A stretch of DNA of 64,000 nucleotides from contig QXJR01000026.1 of assembly GCA_020975725.1 (NCBI GenBank), positions 558,001 to 622,000 on the forward strand, read 5' to 3'. Shown piece after piece: positions 21,201 to 29,496 of this stretch. Source of the DNA: Picocystis sp. L7 (Eukaryota > Chlorophyta > Picocystophyceae > Picocystales > Picocystaceae). The notes below the pieces were generated by a model that worked only from the letters and a program-made list of their open reading frames with translations, did no database searches and was not told where the DNA came from. Each line of letters begins with the position of its first letter. The stretch's first letter is position 1. The position numbers and the translations under genes were made by a program.

Positions 21201-21348
21201 GTCGCACATCCAGAAGTTCGGGTCCACCCTCGTCCAAGCAGTCGCCCGGGTGATCCAACGGCGCCAGCAGGGGGGCGGTTGGGTGACCGCAGGCGGCAGG
21301 AGGGACCTGTCTTCCTTCGCGTACCAGGCCCCAGGGGGGCATTCTTAG
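18280..21348 (+). CDS. RECQ: RecQ family DNA helicase (BLM/Sgs1/RECQ4A type)
   Basis: Encodes 1022 residues. A charged N-terminus of about 345 residues with an acidic patch (VLSDDDFGG) precedes the helicase core. The core has the Gln motif FRINQLEAINA, Walker A MPTGGGKS near 374, DEAH near 478 followed by the RecQ aromatic loop CVSQWGHDFRPDY, ATATPR, and motif VI QEAGRAGRDG. An RQC zinc site (CRRVLQ...CNKTCDNC) and a C-terminal HRDC-like region (about 925-1000) follow. Presence of both RQC and HRDC is the BLM/Sgs1 architecture. These 3'-5' helicases dissolve recombination intermediates and protect forks. Single exon. The stop is followed 198 bp later by convergent eIF6. Confidence 0.95.
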   Translation: MARGTVLQVKHNLEHHLEVSEKKEGSQGDAWSGFLYAKPPTRQAWNACCQVLDEVHVDRRRARDAIAALEGRRDAKTDLGSKAKPLQDISNEVQHNARGAGPTVMAQQAIDVLSDDDFGGSQLDDDVLATIDLESLVKVHQASRMERGAVGKEENARNVETTKAHDEHVERTCEHGRSVQECKHVAYHYREIVEELLQVTEKLAFEQLTQVEKEQLLRRHRQLKADKVSLPPFDAYSVDRRIENPPPAFGNPSIASMGGTNRLHPPTMEMGAGQLHAPSTDGTFATAPGLPPIDMGAMPPLQERPRLAAVDIGPVSCHRTEGSTDKLWKRKDFGWSQEIVQHNKSYFGNDSFRINQLEAINATMSGRDCFVLMPTGGGKSLCFQLPALCGGVTVVISPLVSLIEDQISQLKIIDIPCAYLSASIDYAEQRSIMDDLRSPDPCVKLLYVTPEKVVQSNAFQSALQRLNENRHLARIVIDEAHCVSQWGHDFRPDYKGLWIFKSNFKNVPIMALTATATPRVQEDVVLQLRLEQCVTFRSSFNRPNLRYEVRPKKAKAVVEQMKNMIETHYIDKFGNVMSGIIYCLSRGECEKLSNQLSKTMLEYRGRDGQVRKKRLIVGYYHAGLTHNQRKEVQRRWSNDEIPIICATIAFGMGINKPDVRFVIHYSMPKSLEGYHQEAGRAGRDGQISACILLYSYADAQKAKHMIKQSAIEQRTEPEHLRLTLESLDRMIAYCEEKVECRRVLQLSHFGETSFSAAHCNKTCDNCWQASKYTDADITKQACELINLVGAMQGKSSLSYVVDVFRGSKSAQVRMMRHEDLPQYGAGKGMKKSEVERILRRMILENILVEESHRADNQYQNVITCLKVNQGRAGDYLNGRRRLIIKCLEAEKPGGGEKKRSRDVIDVTDEYCTTVPGDELGVEIYEELMRAREEIVKMPGNEKAETILTKAVLERISQLKPTTESDLKKIPTLVQSHIQKFGSTLVQAVARVIQRRQQGGGWVTAGGRRDLSSFAYQAPGGHS

Positions 21349-21546
21349 TTCAAGGGCGTGGGTGAGCGCACGACCGTCCCTTTATTCATCGCACCCGTCT
21401 TTGCATTGTTGGTTCCGATCGCACCGTTCTACCGCCCTTCGCTCCTGCCTCTCGTCCATCCCATTTCGCTCGGCAGCGGGCGGCGGGGTTCGTGTCGCCC
21501 GGAGTGCTTGGGGCGTGCCTTATCTTCGGTTTTATTTCCCTCGTGT

Positions 21547-22370
21547 TCAAGCCAGTGTGTCGATGAGTGAATCTTTGAGATCGGAGAGTATGCCTTGGGA
21601 CGGCACGTCTCTCAGTTTGAAGATGCTTTCGATGACGGAGATTTCGGTGGAGGTCGTATCGAGCCCACAGAAGGCCGTCCAATCGTTGGCCACCATTCCT
21701 GCGCCGACGACGTCGCTCCCTCGATTGACGGTGCCCGCCACGAGCGGGATTTGCAGCAAGGAGGAGAGTTCGTCCATGTCTTCGATGGACGTCTTCGGAT
21801 GTACGATTCCTCCTTTGTTGGTGAACCTGCAGTAGGTTCCGGTGAGGATCTCACCTGCGATGGTTTGTCGGAACACCTCGACTCCCAGCACGTCTGCGAC
21901 GAGTTCTTCGGTCTCACGATCCACGTCTGGATGGACGAGTGCGACGTAATCGTTGCAAGCGATGCAGTTTCCCAGCGCCGACAGCCTTTCGTCGATCCTC
22001 TGCACCACCACGTCGTCTTGGAGCGAGTTCCTCACGTGCATCATCTCTTGGTCGGTGGCGGTGTTGGGCATCAGCAGTCCGTTTTTGTTTCCCACGCACA
22101 GCCTTCCCACCAGCCTCGTTCCCGCCACCGACGTCTTCACCACCGGCACGTAATCGCCCAGCTCGCCTTCGAACGCACTGCATCCATCCCCTTGGTCAGC
22201 GCCTCTTCCCTTCTTCCCAACCTCGACGCACGCGTAGGTGGATGCTTTCGCACGTGCACGCACCTGTAGAAGGTTTCGGATCCTCCTTGTGCGAGCAGCG
22301 CGTATCGATTGGTGAGGGTGACGAACACGCCCACGTCGTTGCTGTTCTCGTACTGCACGCGATGGGCCAT
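21547..22370 (-). CDS. EIF6: Translation initiation factor eIF6, one intron
   Basis: Spliced gene: exon 1 22264-22370, intron 22178-22263 (86 bp), exon 2 21547-22177, giving 245 residues, the normal eIF6 length. Exon 1 encodes [20 protein letters not shown] and ends ...GGSETFY; the split Ser codon restores the family sequence [16 protein letters not shown]. Exon 2 shows [33 protein letters not shown] and [14 protein letters not shown]. eIF6 holds the 60S subunit apart from 40S and is needed for its biogenesis. The intron starts GTGCGTG, has GCTGAC at 22195-22200 (minus) and ends GCAG. A longer unspliced frame starting upstream (22419) is an artefact of reading through the intron. Confidence 0.95.
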
Positions 22371-22718
22371 CCCGTGCACGTGCGATCCTTCGATCTCCGA
22401 GGGAAGCGGTCGGTGCCACGTGCTCGATCGGATGCCCAACCGAAGGGAAAGAGAGAGAGAAGGAGGCGTGCGACCACCGCGAAGAAACGGGAAATGGCGG
22501 CGCAGAAATGGACGATGGAAGTGTGACCTTGCCCTCTCCCCTCTCCCCGTCTCTGTCCCTTTCTCTCCCCTCTCCCCTTCTCTGTCCCTTCCCTCTCTCT
22601 TCCCTTTCACTCCCCTTTCTCTTCCCTCTCTCTTCCCTCTCTCTTCCCTTTCACTCCCTCTCTTCCCTTTCTCTCCCCTTCCCTTTCTCTCCCCTTCCCT
22701 TTCTCTCCCCTTCCCCCT
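22371..22718. repeat. Pyrimidine-rich simple tract (left part)
   Basis: From about 22540 the plus strand is almost entirely C and T in CCCTTTCTCT-like variants. It continues at 27728-28090, so before the Copia insertion it formed one tract of roughly 550 bp between the divergent eIF6 (-) and uL13m (+) genes. It may contribute to the shared promoter region. Confidence 0.85.
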
Positions 22719-23170
22719 TGTTAGTCAATTGGCTGTATCTCGGTACAATCATGATGGTTCACTCGAGTCACCCCAGTTCGGAGAAGATACTCCCACCCCC
22801 GGTGGTTTCGAGTCTCGGAAGGGATCGAAGGAACTGGGTCACCCCGTCACAGAAGACTGCAGTGGTAGGTAGCCTGTAGTGCATGGGACTGTAGCACTGC
22901 CCCCCCACCTGATATACTCCAGTGGAGTGTCAGAAGGGATTGGTAGAGAGATGTGTGGACGCTTGCTGCTGTGTTGGACTCGTGAGCCTACGAGAAGACC
23001 TGAAGAGCACGGCAACTGGAACCGTTGGAACACACGTACAGTCAAACTTGGAACCTGGTTTGTGACTCGCACGCTCGTGAGTTGAACTGTAATACTAGGT
23101 AGTGAATTACTGGTGATAATTATCGATCTCTCTCACCCAAAACCCACTGAGAAAGACTATTCGGACAACA
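22719..23170 (+). repeat. Copia element 2, 5' LTR
   Basis: 452 bp, flanked outside by CCCCT at 22714-22718. Followed at once by the primer-binding site GGTTAAGAGCCTTGA at 23171-23185. Confidence 0.95.
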
Positions 23171-23185
23171 GGTTAAGAGCCTTGA
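23171..23185 (+). other. Copia element 2 primer-binding site
   Basis: GGTTAAGAGCCTTGA directly after the LTR terminal CA, identical to the site in element 1. It is complementary over 14 nt to the anticodon arm of plant-type tRNA-Lys(CUU), which would put the primer 3' end near tRNA position 40. Confidence 0.75.
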
Positions 23186-23187
23186 GA

Positions 23188-26100
23188 ATGGCAGAAGCTG
23201 CAGGAGCAGCAGAGGTGTTTGAAGACACACCGACGATGAGCGCAAGCTCAGGACCACAAGTGGTGTCCTACAGGATAGATTTATCCAAGGTACCTGAGTT
23301 GGACCATTCCAACTGGATTTGTTGGAAGGAAAGGATGATGAATGTGTTGGTTGTCGCTGGCTTGCGAGATACTCTCGATGCCACGGAGGACGGACCAACA
23401 GGCATGAAGAGGAGCCTGGTAGCAAGAGGTGCTATCATGCAGACCTTGAGATCTGAGGACTTGCTGTCCCTCAGAAATCTGCAAGAAGCCAAAGATGTAT
23501 GGCAGAAATTGATCAGAAAGTATGATCTCCATACTGAAGTAAGTGCACAGGCAGCCCTCGATGTGTACGATGGAGTTGCGATGCATGCTGGTGAAAAGAT
23601 CAGCAAGTTCATGGAGAGGGTGGAATCACTTGCCAATCTGGTGATGAACACTGGAAGAGTGGTTTCAGAGGAGGATATGTGCAGGAAGGTGAAAAGAGGA
23701 TTGCCGTCCGAGTATCGGCCTGTCCAGTTGTCGATACAGGCGTCCGGAGTCCCGCTGACGATGGACTATCTGAGAGCTCAGCTGCTGGCGTTTGAAATGA
23801 CCTTAGACAGCAAACCTAAGGCATTGAAGACCTTCATGAAGAAAGGCAAAAGCAGAAAGCCCAAGAAAGGGCCTGGCAACAAGACAACAGTTTGCTGGCA
23901 TTGTGGAGAGGCTGGGCACATCAAGCCCCACTGCCCCAGGAAGAATGAGGACATCAGTAAAGGAACTGATGCTGGACATGAAAAAGCAAATCACACTGCT
24001 TTCATGGCATCACTCATTGAACAGGATGTTCAGCTGTCCAGTTGGATCGTGGACAGCGGTGCGACCGAGCACATGACAGGATGCAGAAAATTCTTTGATG
24101 ACACCCTGGAGAGTGTCAATGGTAAAGAGATCAGTACTGCAGGTGGGAACCTTCCCATTGCAGGTTCTGGAGATGTGTATCTCTCCAGAGGAGGACACAA
24201 CATTGTCCTTACTGGTGTACTCTTTGTGCCTGGACTGAAATACAATCTGTTTTCAGTACCCAAGGCAATTTCTGCAGGAGCCAGTGTCACATTTGATGAC
24301 ACAGGCTGCACCATCAAGAAAGGTGAAGTAGAGCTGCTGGCACAGTCTCTAAAAGATGGATCAATGGCACTGCTCACAGATGCAGAACTGTGGCATGCCA
24401 GGCTTGGTCATCCAAGTTTGTTTGTGTTGAAGAGCATGGGACTGCCAAGTCAGCTTCCCAAGCCATGTGTGGTGTGTCCTCAGGCCAAGATGACACAGAA
24501 GCCACACCAAGCCATCAATCAGACTTATAAGCCACTGGATAGGATCTCATTTGATCTTATGGGACCAGTAGAACCTGAAGCACTGGGAGGTCACAGGTAT
24601 GTTGTGACTGCAGTGGATGCTGCCACCAAAGCCTGCAAAGTGCACCTGGCACCAAGCAAAGATGCAGCAGCAGGATTTGTGAAGGAGACTATCAGTTGGT
24701 TTGAGCAACGTGGAGGTTGTTCTGTAAAAGCCATCAGAACAGATAGAGGCAGTGAGTTCCTGAACAAGGAACTGATGGAGTGGCTGAAGGACCGTGGAAT
24801 CATCCATGAGAAGACTGCTGGATATGAACCTCAGCAGAATGGACAAGCAGAACGGTTAAACAGAACACTTATGGAGGGCACAAGAGCCCTGCTGATACAA
24901 AGCAACATGCCCCATTCATTGTGGGGTGAAGCAGTCAGGACTGTTGCTTATGTGAGGAACCTGGTACCGGCAAAAGGTACTGGTGATAAAAGTCCGGCTG
25001 AACTGCTGACAGGCAGCAGTATAGACCTAAATCTGTTGAAGGTATGGGGTTGCAAAGCCCTGGTGCATGTTCCTGAAGAGAAAAGGTCAGGAAAGTTGGC
25101 TCCAAGAGCCCAGGAAGCTGTCTTCATTGGTTATGAAAACAGCAGCACATACAGATTTTTGGTGAATGGACAGTTGGTGCTGTCCAGGACAGCAGAATTC
25201 TTCGAAAGTGAGCCAGGTAAGCTACATGGTTCATTTGAAACACAAGAATTGGTTATACCTGATCTGCTTGTTGAACCTGGAAATCGCCCGTTGAGCGATG
25301 TTTCCGAAAAAGCAGAAAATCCCCCTCAGCTCCTGGAGAGCGGTAAAAGCAGTGATCAGATGGTCACAGGTGGTCAAACCAGTGTGGAAAGTGTTGTTGG
25401 TGATGGTATAGCTGATACCACAGTACAGGAAAACCTGGAAGGAACAACACCACATGACCTGGAAAATGACAATGTGAAAAATGCAGGAATTATTTCAGAT
25501 TCTGGTGCAGTAAGTCGTTTTGATGAGGAAACCGACTTAACGGATCGGAATGAACGAAATGAAACGTCAAGCGAAACAACAGAACTTCAAAGTACAGGAA
25601 AATATGATTTGAGGCAACGTCAAGGCGTTGACTACAGGAAACTTGCTCTTGGTTTGAAGGCAGACGTGGAATCTGAAAAGCTCCCTGCAGATTTTTCTGG
25701 TTATGAAGAAGCCATGGAAAGATCCGACGCTGATCTTTGGAAAATGGCTGTCGAAGATGAAATCAGATCGTTGTATGAGTCTGATACATGGAAAGTTGCG
25801 GATCTCCCTGCCGGAAGAAAAGCGCTGGAGACCAAGTGGGTCTTCAAGATCAAGAAAGATGCCGCCGGTAACGTTGAACGCTACAAGGCGAGGCTGGTGA
25901 TCAAAGGTTTTCAGCAAAGGGAAGGCATTGATTTTGCTGAAATATATGCACCTGTTGTGAGTAAAACAGCACTCAGAATGTTCTTGACAGTAGCAGCTGT
26001 GCAAGACCTGGAACTTGAACAACTGGATATCAAGACTGCTTTTCTGAATGCAGATCTTGTGGAAGACATCTACATGAAGTTTCCAGAAGGGGTACAACCT

Positions 26101-27258
26101 GTACCAGGAAAGGTGTTGAAGCTTAAGAAAAGCTTGTATGGCCTGAAGCAAGCACCAAGGATGTGGAACAAGCTACTGACCACTACCCTGAAAGAGGTGC
26201 TGGGCTGTGCGTGCAACGGTGTTGAAGAATCTGTGCTGCTCTGCAGGTCAGATACTTCAGTGTGCTACATATGTGTGTATGTGGATGATATCCTGCTGGC
26301 TTCAAGTGACAAAACATTACTGCAGAAGGTCATTGATGGACTGTGTAGTAAGTTTGATGCAAGACACTTGGGGCCTGCTCACTTGTTCTGTGGTATGGTC
26401 ATGACCAGGAACAGAAAAAGCAGGATGGTGCACTTGTCAGAAGTTGCAAAGATTGACAAGATGCTGGAAAAGTTTGGAATGGACAATGCAAAGGAGAGTA
26501 GAGTGCCACTCTCTGAATGCATGAAACAAGGAAAGGAAGAAAGTGATGAGGAATTGGTTGTGCAGTACCAGCAGTTGGTTGGACAATTGCTTTATTTGTC
26601 AACAACGGTACGGCCTGATATTGCCCATGCAGCAGCGGTGCTATCCAGATACATGAGCAAGCCTGCTCAGGAACACTGGAAAGCAGCAAAAAGAGTATTG
26701 AAGTACTTGAAAGGAACCAGAACACATGGTCTGTGTCTTGGTCAGCATGAACCTGTATCAGCAAATGCAGAAATGGGTTTGGAGTTGACAGGATACTGTG
26801 ATTCTGATTTTGGAACCGATGTGGACACAAGGAGGTCCAGGACTGGTTTCTTGTTCCTGCTGAATGGAAGCCTGGTGGCATGGTATAGCAAGTTGCAGAA
26901 GACTGTTGCCACTAGCACTGCAGAAGCAGAATACATGGCTGTGAGTGCTTGCGTGAAAGAAGCACTGTGGATCAGAAACTTCTTGGGAAGTTTGATGAAC
27001 GGTACTTGGGATGGCATCCCAATACTGAATGACAACCAAGCTACTTTGAGGATGATCAATGATCTGAATTCAGTTTCCAGATCAAAGCACATTGACATCC
27101 AACATCACTTTGTACGAGAACGTGCAGTGCGTGGTGAAGTGAAATTTCACTACTGTCCCACGGACATCATGTTGGCAGATTATCTCACGAAGATATTGCC
27201 ATCATCAAGATTTGAAGAGATCAGAGATGCTCTTCATGTTGTGAAGAAACAAGAGTGA
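23188..27258 (+). CDS. Copia element 2 gag-pol polyprotein
   Basis: About 1356 codons from ATG 23188. Parts in order: UBN2-type gag, CCHC knuckle (CWHCGEAGHIKPHC), protease motif VDSGATEHMTG, integrase with LWHARLGHPS and GYEPQQNGQAERLN, Copia reverse transcriptase with YVDDILLAS, and RNase H with TAEAEYMAVS. It shares the domain plan of element 1 but is clearly diverged in sequence. Mobile-element protein, not a host gene. Confidence 0.95.
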   Translation: MAEAAGAAEVFEDTPTMSASSGPQVVSYRIDLSKVPELDHSNWICWKERMMNVLVVAGLRDTLDATEDGPTGMKRSLVARGAIMQTLRSEDLLSLRNLQEAKDVWQKLIRKYDLHTEVSAQAALDVYDGVAMHAGEKISKFMERVESLANLVMNTGRVVSEEDMCRKVKRGLPSEYRPVQLSIQASGVPLTMDYLRAQLLAFEMTLDSKPKALKTFMKKGKSRKPKKGPGNKTTVCWHCGEAGHIKPHCPRKNEDISKGTDAGHEKANHTAFMASLIEQDVQLSSWIVDSGATEHMTGCRKFFDDTLESVNGKEISTAGGNLPIAGSGDVYLSRGGHNIVLTGVLFVPGLKYNLFSVPKAISAGASVTFDDTGCTIKKGEVELLAQSLKDGSMALLTDAELWHARLGHPSLFVLKSMGLPSQLPKPCVVCPQAKMTQKPHQAINQTYKPLDRISFDLMGPVEPEALGGHRYVVTAVDAATKACKVHLAPSKDAAAGFVKETISWFEQRGGCSVKAIRTDRGSEFLNKELMEWLKDRGIIHEKTAGYEPQQNGQAERLNRTLMEGTRALLIQSNMPHSLWGEAVRTVAYVRNLVPAKGTGDKSPAELLTGSSIDLNLLKVWGCKALVHVPEEKRSGKLAPRAQEAVFIGYENSSTYRFLVNGQLVLSRTAEFFESEPGKLHGSFETQELVIPDLLVEPGNRPLSDVSEKAENPPQLLESGKSSDQMVTGGQTSVESVVGDGIADTTVQENLEGTTPHDLENDNVKNAGIISDSGAVSRFDEETDLTDRNERNETSSETTELQSTGKYDLRQRQGVDYRKLALGLKADVESEKLPADFSGYEEAMERSDADLWKMAVEDEIRSLYESDTWKVADLPAGRKALETKWVFKIKKDAAGNVERYKARLVIKGFQQREGIDFAEIYAPVVSKTALRMFLTVAAVQDLELEQLDIKTAFLNADLVEDIYMKFPEGVQPVPGKVLKLKKSLYGLKQAPRMWNKLLTTTLKEVLGCACNGVEESVLLCRSDTSVCYICVYVDDILLASSDKTLLQKVIDGLCSKFDARHLGPAHLFCGMVMTRNRKSRMVHLSEVAKIDKMLEKFGMDNAKESRVPLSECMKQGKEESDEELVVQYQQLVGQLLYLSTTVRPDIAHAAAVLSRYMSKPAQEHWKAAKRVLKYLKGTRTHGLCLGQHEPVSANAEMGLELTGYCDSDFGTDVDTRRSRTGFLFLLNGSLVAWYSKLQKTVATSTAEAEYMAVSACVKEALWIRNFLGSLMNGTWDGIPILNDNQATLRMINDLNSVSRSKHIDIQHHFVRERAVRGEVKFHYCPTDIMLADYLTKILPSSRFEEIRDALHVVKKQE

Positions 27259-27276
27259 ATCATGATTGAGGGGGAG

Positions 27277-27727
27277 TGTTAGTCAATTGGCTGTATCTCG
27301 GTACAATCATGATGGTTCACTCGAGTCACCCCAGTTCGGAGAAGATACTCCCACCCCGGTGGTTTCGAGTCTCGGAAGGGATCGAAGGGACTGGGTCACC
27401 CCGTCACAGAAGACTGCAGTGGTAGGTAGCCTGTAGTGCATGGGACTGTAGCACTGCCCCCCCACCTGATATACTCCAGTGGAGTGTCAGAAGGGATTGG
27501 TAGAGAGATGTGTGGACGCTTGCTGCTGTGTTGGACTCGTGAGCCTACGAGAAGACCTGAAGAGCACGGCAACTGGAACCGTTGGAACACACGTACAGTC
27601 AAACTTGGAACCTGGTTTGTGACTCGCACGCTCGTGAGTTGAACTGTAATACTAGGTAGTGAATTACTGGTGATAATTATCGATCTCTCTCACCCAAAAC
27701 CCACTGAGAAAGACTATTCGGACAACA
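27277..27727 (+). repeat. Copia element 2, 3' LTR
   Basis: 451 bp, about two differences from the 5' LTR, flanked outside by CCCCT at 27728-27732. Preceded by a G-rich polypurine tract. Confidence 0.95.
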
Positions 27728-28247
27728 CCCCTTCCCTTTCACTCCCTCTCTCCCCTTCCCTTTCTCTCCCCTTCCCTTTCTCTCCCCTTCCCTTTCTCTC
27801 CCCTTCCCTTTCTCTCCCCTTCCCTTTCTCTCCCCTTCCCCCTTCCCTTTCACTCCCTCTCTCCCCTTCCCTTCTCTCCCCTTTCCCTTTCTCTTCCCTC
27901 TCTCTTCCCTTCCCCCTTCCCTTTCTGTCCATTTCCCTCTCTCTTCCCTTTCTCTCCCCTTCCCCCTTCCCTTTCTCTCCCCTTGTCTCTCCCCTTTCCC
28001 TTTCCCTCCCCTTTCTTTCTCCCCTTTCCCTTTCTCGTTCCTTCTCGCACCTTCCTTCTGTCCTCCCCTTTTCCTCCCTTTCCTCCCTCGCCTCCTTTCC
28101 TACGGGTCGGGAAAGGGAGACGTCCGCCCTTTCGATCGGAGACCTGGGACGGGTTCGAACCCGAACCTCCTCCTTTCGAAGCTCCCCTTTCGATCGGTGC
28201 AGGCAAGGCGCGTCCGCGATCTTGCACGTGCGCGCGCGCGCCGAAAC
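27728..28247. repeat. Pyrimidine-rich simple tract (right part) and uL13m 5' flank
   Basis: C/T-only sequence to about 28090, then about 150 bp of unique DNA with two copies of CCTTTCGATCGG before the uL13m start. No further gene seen. Confidence 0.8.
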
Positions 28248-28892
28248 ATGCGCAGGGATCCGGAACTGGCGAGGAAGGGAGCGAGCGTGCTGAGGGTGCG
28301 TGGAACGAACGGCCGGTCGTGCGGATTGGCGAAGGATCGAGGCTGACGGGGACGCCTTCAGAACGTGGACGTACGAGGCTTGCAGTGGCGCATCGTGGAC
28401 GCCAAGGATCAGGTGTTGGGCAGGCTGGCCTCCCACCTCGCGCCCATCCTGATGGGAAAAGACAAGCCCACGTACTGTCCGTGGAAGGAACAAGGAGACG
28501 TGGTGGTGGTGGTGAACGCCAAACACGTGGCGGTGACGGGGAAGAAGATGGAACGCAAAGTGTACCGTTGGCACACGGGATATCCAGGAGGGTTGAAAGA
28601 AAGGACGCTGAAAGAGCAGCTGGAAAGACAACCCGAACAAGTGCTCCGCAAAGCCGTGGAAAGGATGCTGCCCAGGAACAACCTGAGAAGAGCACGCATG
28701 CGCAAGCTGCGGCTGTTTCCCGACGAACAGCACACCTTCGCCAGCCAAGCCTTGGTGCCGTACGCCATGCCGCCCAGGAACTACCAGAACGACACGAGGA
28801 GGAAAACCCTCCAAGACGGATATCAATACGTCGATCAAGGTCCCTTCGAAACCATGGGCGACGAAGACGCAGGAGAAGCAAGAAGGACGTGA
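28248..28892 (+). CDS. MRPL13: Mitochondrial large-subunit ribosomal protein uL13m, one intron
   Basis: Predicted exons 28248-28295 and 28362-28892 with a 66-bp intron, giving 192 residues. Exon 2 alone lacks an in-frame ATG; it opens with a GTG. Splicing adds MRRDPELARKGASVLR before NVDVRGLQWRIVDAKDQVLG, which matches the plant mitochondrial uL13 N-terminus. Family landmarks are GRLASHLA, GKDKPTYCPW, NAKHVAVTGKK, HTGYPGGLKE and MLPRNNLR, plus the mitochondrial-type tail VPYAMPPRNYQ. The intron begins GTGCGTG, contains GCTGAC at 28342-28347 and ends TTCAG. It is divergent from eIF6 and convergent with GatC. Confidence 0.88.
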
Positions 28893-29109
28893 AAGCGAGG
28901 CGTACACGCAAGCTCGTGCCCGATCCACGTCCCAAGGCGAGCGACGAAGCCGACGAGAGAAGTTGGAAGAAGACGCACCCGGAGTGCGCGAGAAAGGAAT
29001 AAAACCAACCGTCCACGAACGCGTGGGTCTCGCACGAGCGTCGTTCCTCTGCCATCGACGTCGGTGTCGCCGTGCCCGCGTGGACGTAGGCGATCGGAGG
29101 AACGGCGCT
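28893..29109. other. Spacer between convergent uL13m and GatC
   Basis: Short 3'-to-3' spacer. No gene seen; it presumably holds both polyadenylation regions. Confidence 0.5.
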
Positions 29110-29496
29110 TCAGTCGGACTCGCCATCGAGCATCTTCGGCACGCGTATGTACGTCCCTTCCTTCTCCTCGGCCATGGCCAAGATGGCGCCCACGTCCGAG
29201 AACCCTTCCACCCGATCCTCTCGCCACCTCTCCTCCTCCGTTCCGGCGTGCACGAGCGGTTCCACGCCAGACACGTCCACGCGCTCCATCTGTTGGCACC
29301 ATTCCACCACACGTGCGATCTGCGGCTGCCAGTCGCGCACCTCCTCCTCCACCACGCGGATGCGTGCCATCTCGGCCAGCTGGACCACGTCTGGACCCTC
29401 CTGCTTCCTCGCCAGGCCCGCCACGTGGCGCCCGCCGAGCCCGAAGGGACGACGAAGGCGCGCCAAGCGCATCACCGAAGCGCGCGCCCACGCCAT
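29110..29496 (-). CDS. GATC: Glutamyl-tRNA(Gln) amidotransferase subunit C (organellar GatC)
   Basis: Encodes 128 residues: an Arg-rich N-terminus of about 35 residues, then the GatC fold with VVQLAEMARIRVVEEEVRDW, VEWCQQMERVDVSGVEPL, REDRVEGFSDVGAILAMA and the C-terminal EGTYIRVPKML. GatC is the small scaffold of GatCAB, which converts Glu-tRNA(Gln) to Gln-tRNA(Gln) in plastids and mitochondria. ATG 29496 is the first in frame. Its leader carries two GTTAAG words 12 bp apart just upstream of the ATG. Confidence 0.88.
   Translation of the reverse strand: MAWARASVMRLARLRRPFGLGGRHVAGLARKQEGPDVVQLAEMARIRVVEEEVRDWQPQIARVVEWCQQMERVDVSGVEPLVHAGTEEERWREDRVEGFSDVGAILAMAEEKEGTYIRVPKMLDGESD

Larger units (their letters stand above)
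22719..27727 (+). mobile_element. Ty1/Copia LTR retrotransposon, second family, whole-looking, young
   Basis: LTRs 22719-23170 (452 bp) and 27277-27727 (451 bp) differ at only about two positions. Both are TGTTAG...CAACA and are flanked by the 5-bp target duplication CCCCT. A single gag-pol frame in Copia order fills the body, with a purine-rich tract just before the 3' LTR. The LTR sequence is unrelated to that of element 1, so this is a separate family. It looks whole and recent. It landed in a pyrimidine-rich tract. Confidence 0.96.

Noticed and set aside
22137-22610. 157-codon minus-strand frame holding the eIF6 N-terminus as a separate gene
   Set aside because: Its conserved part is eIF6 exon 1; the rest is intron read-through or upstream sequence. 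Splicing to exon 2 gives the exact 245-residue eIF6.
28120-28200. Possible tRNA gene around GGGTTCGAACCCG
   Set aside because: The B-box-like word is a chance palindrome; no A box, acceptor stem or anticodon arm can be drawn around it.
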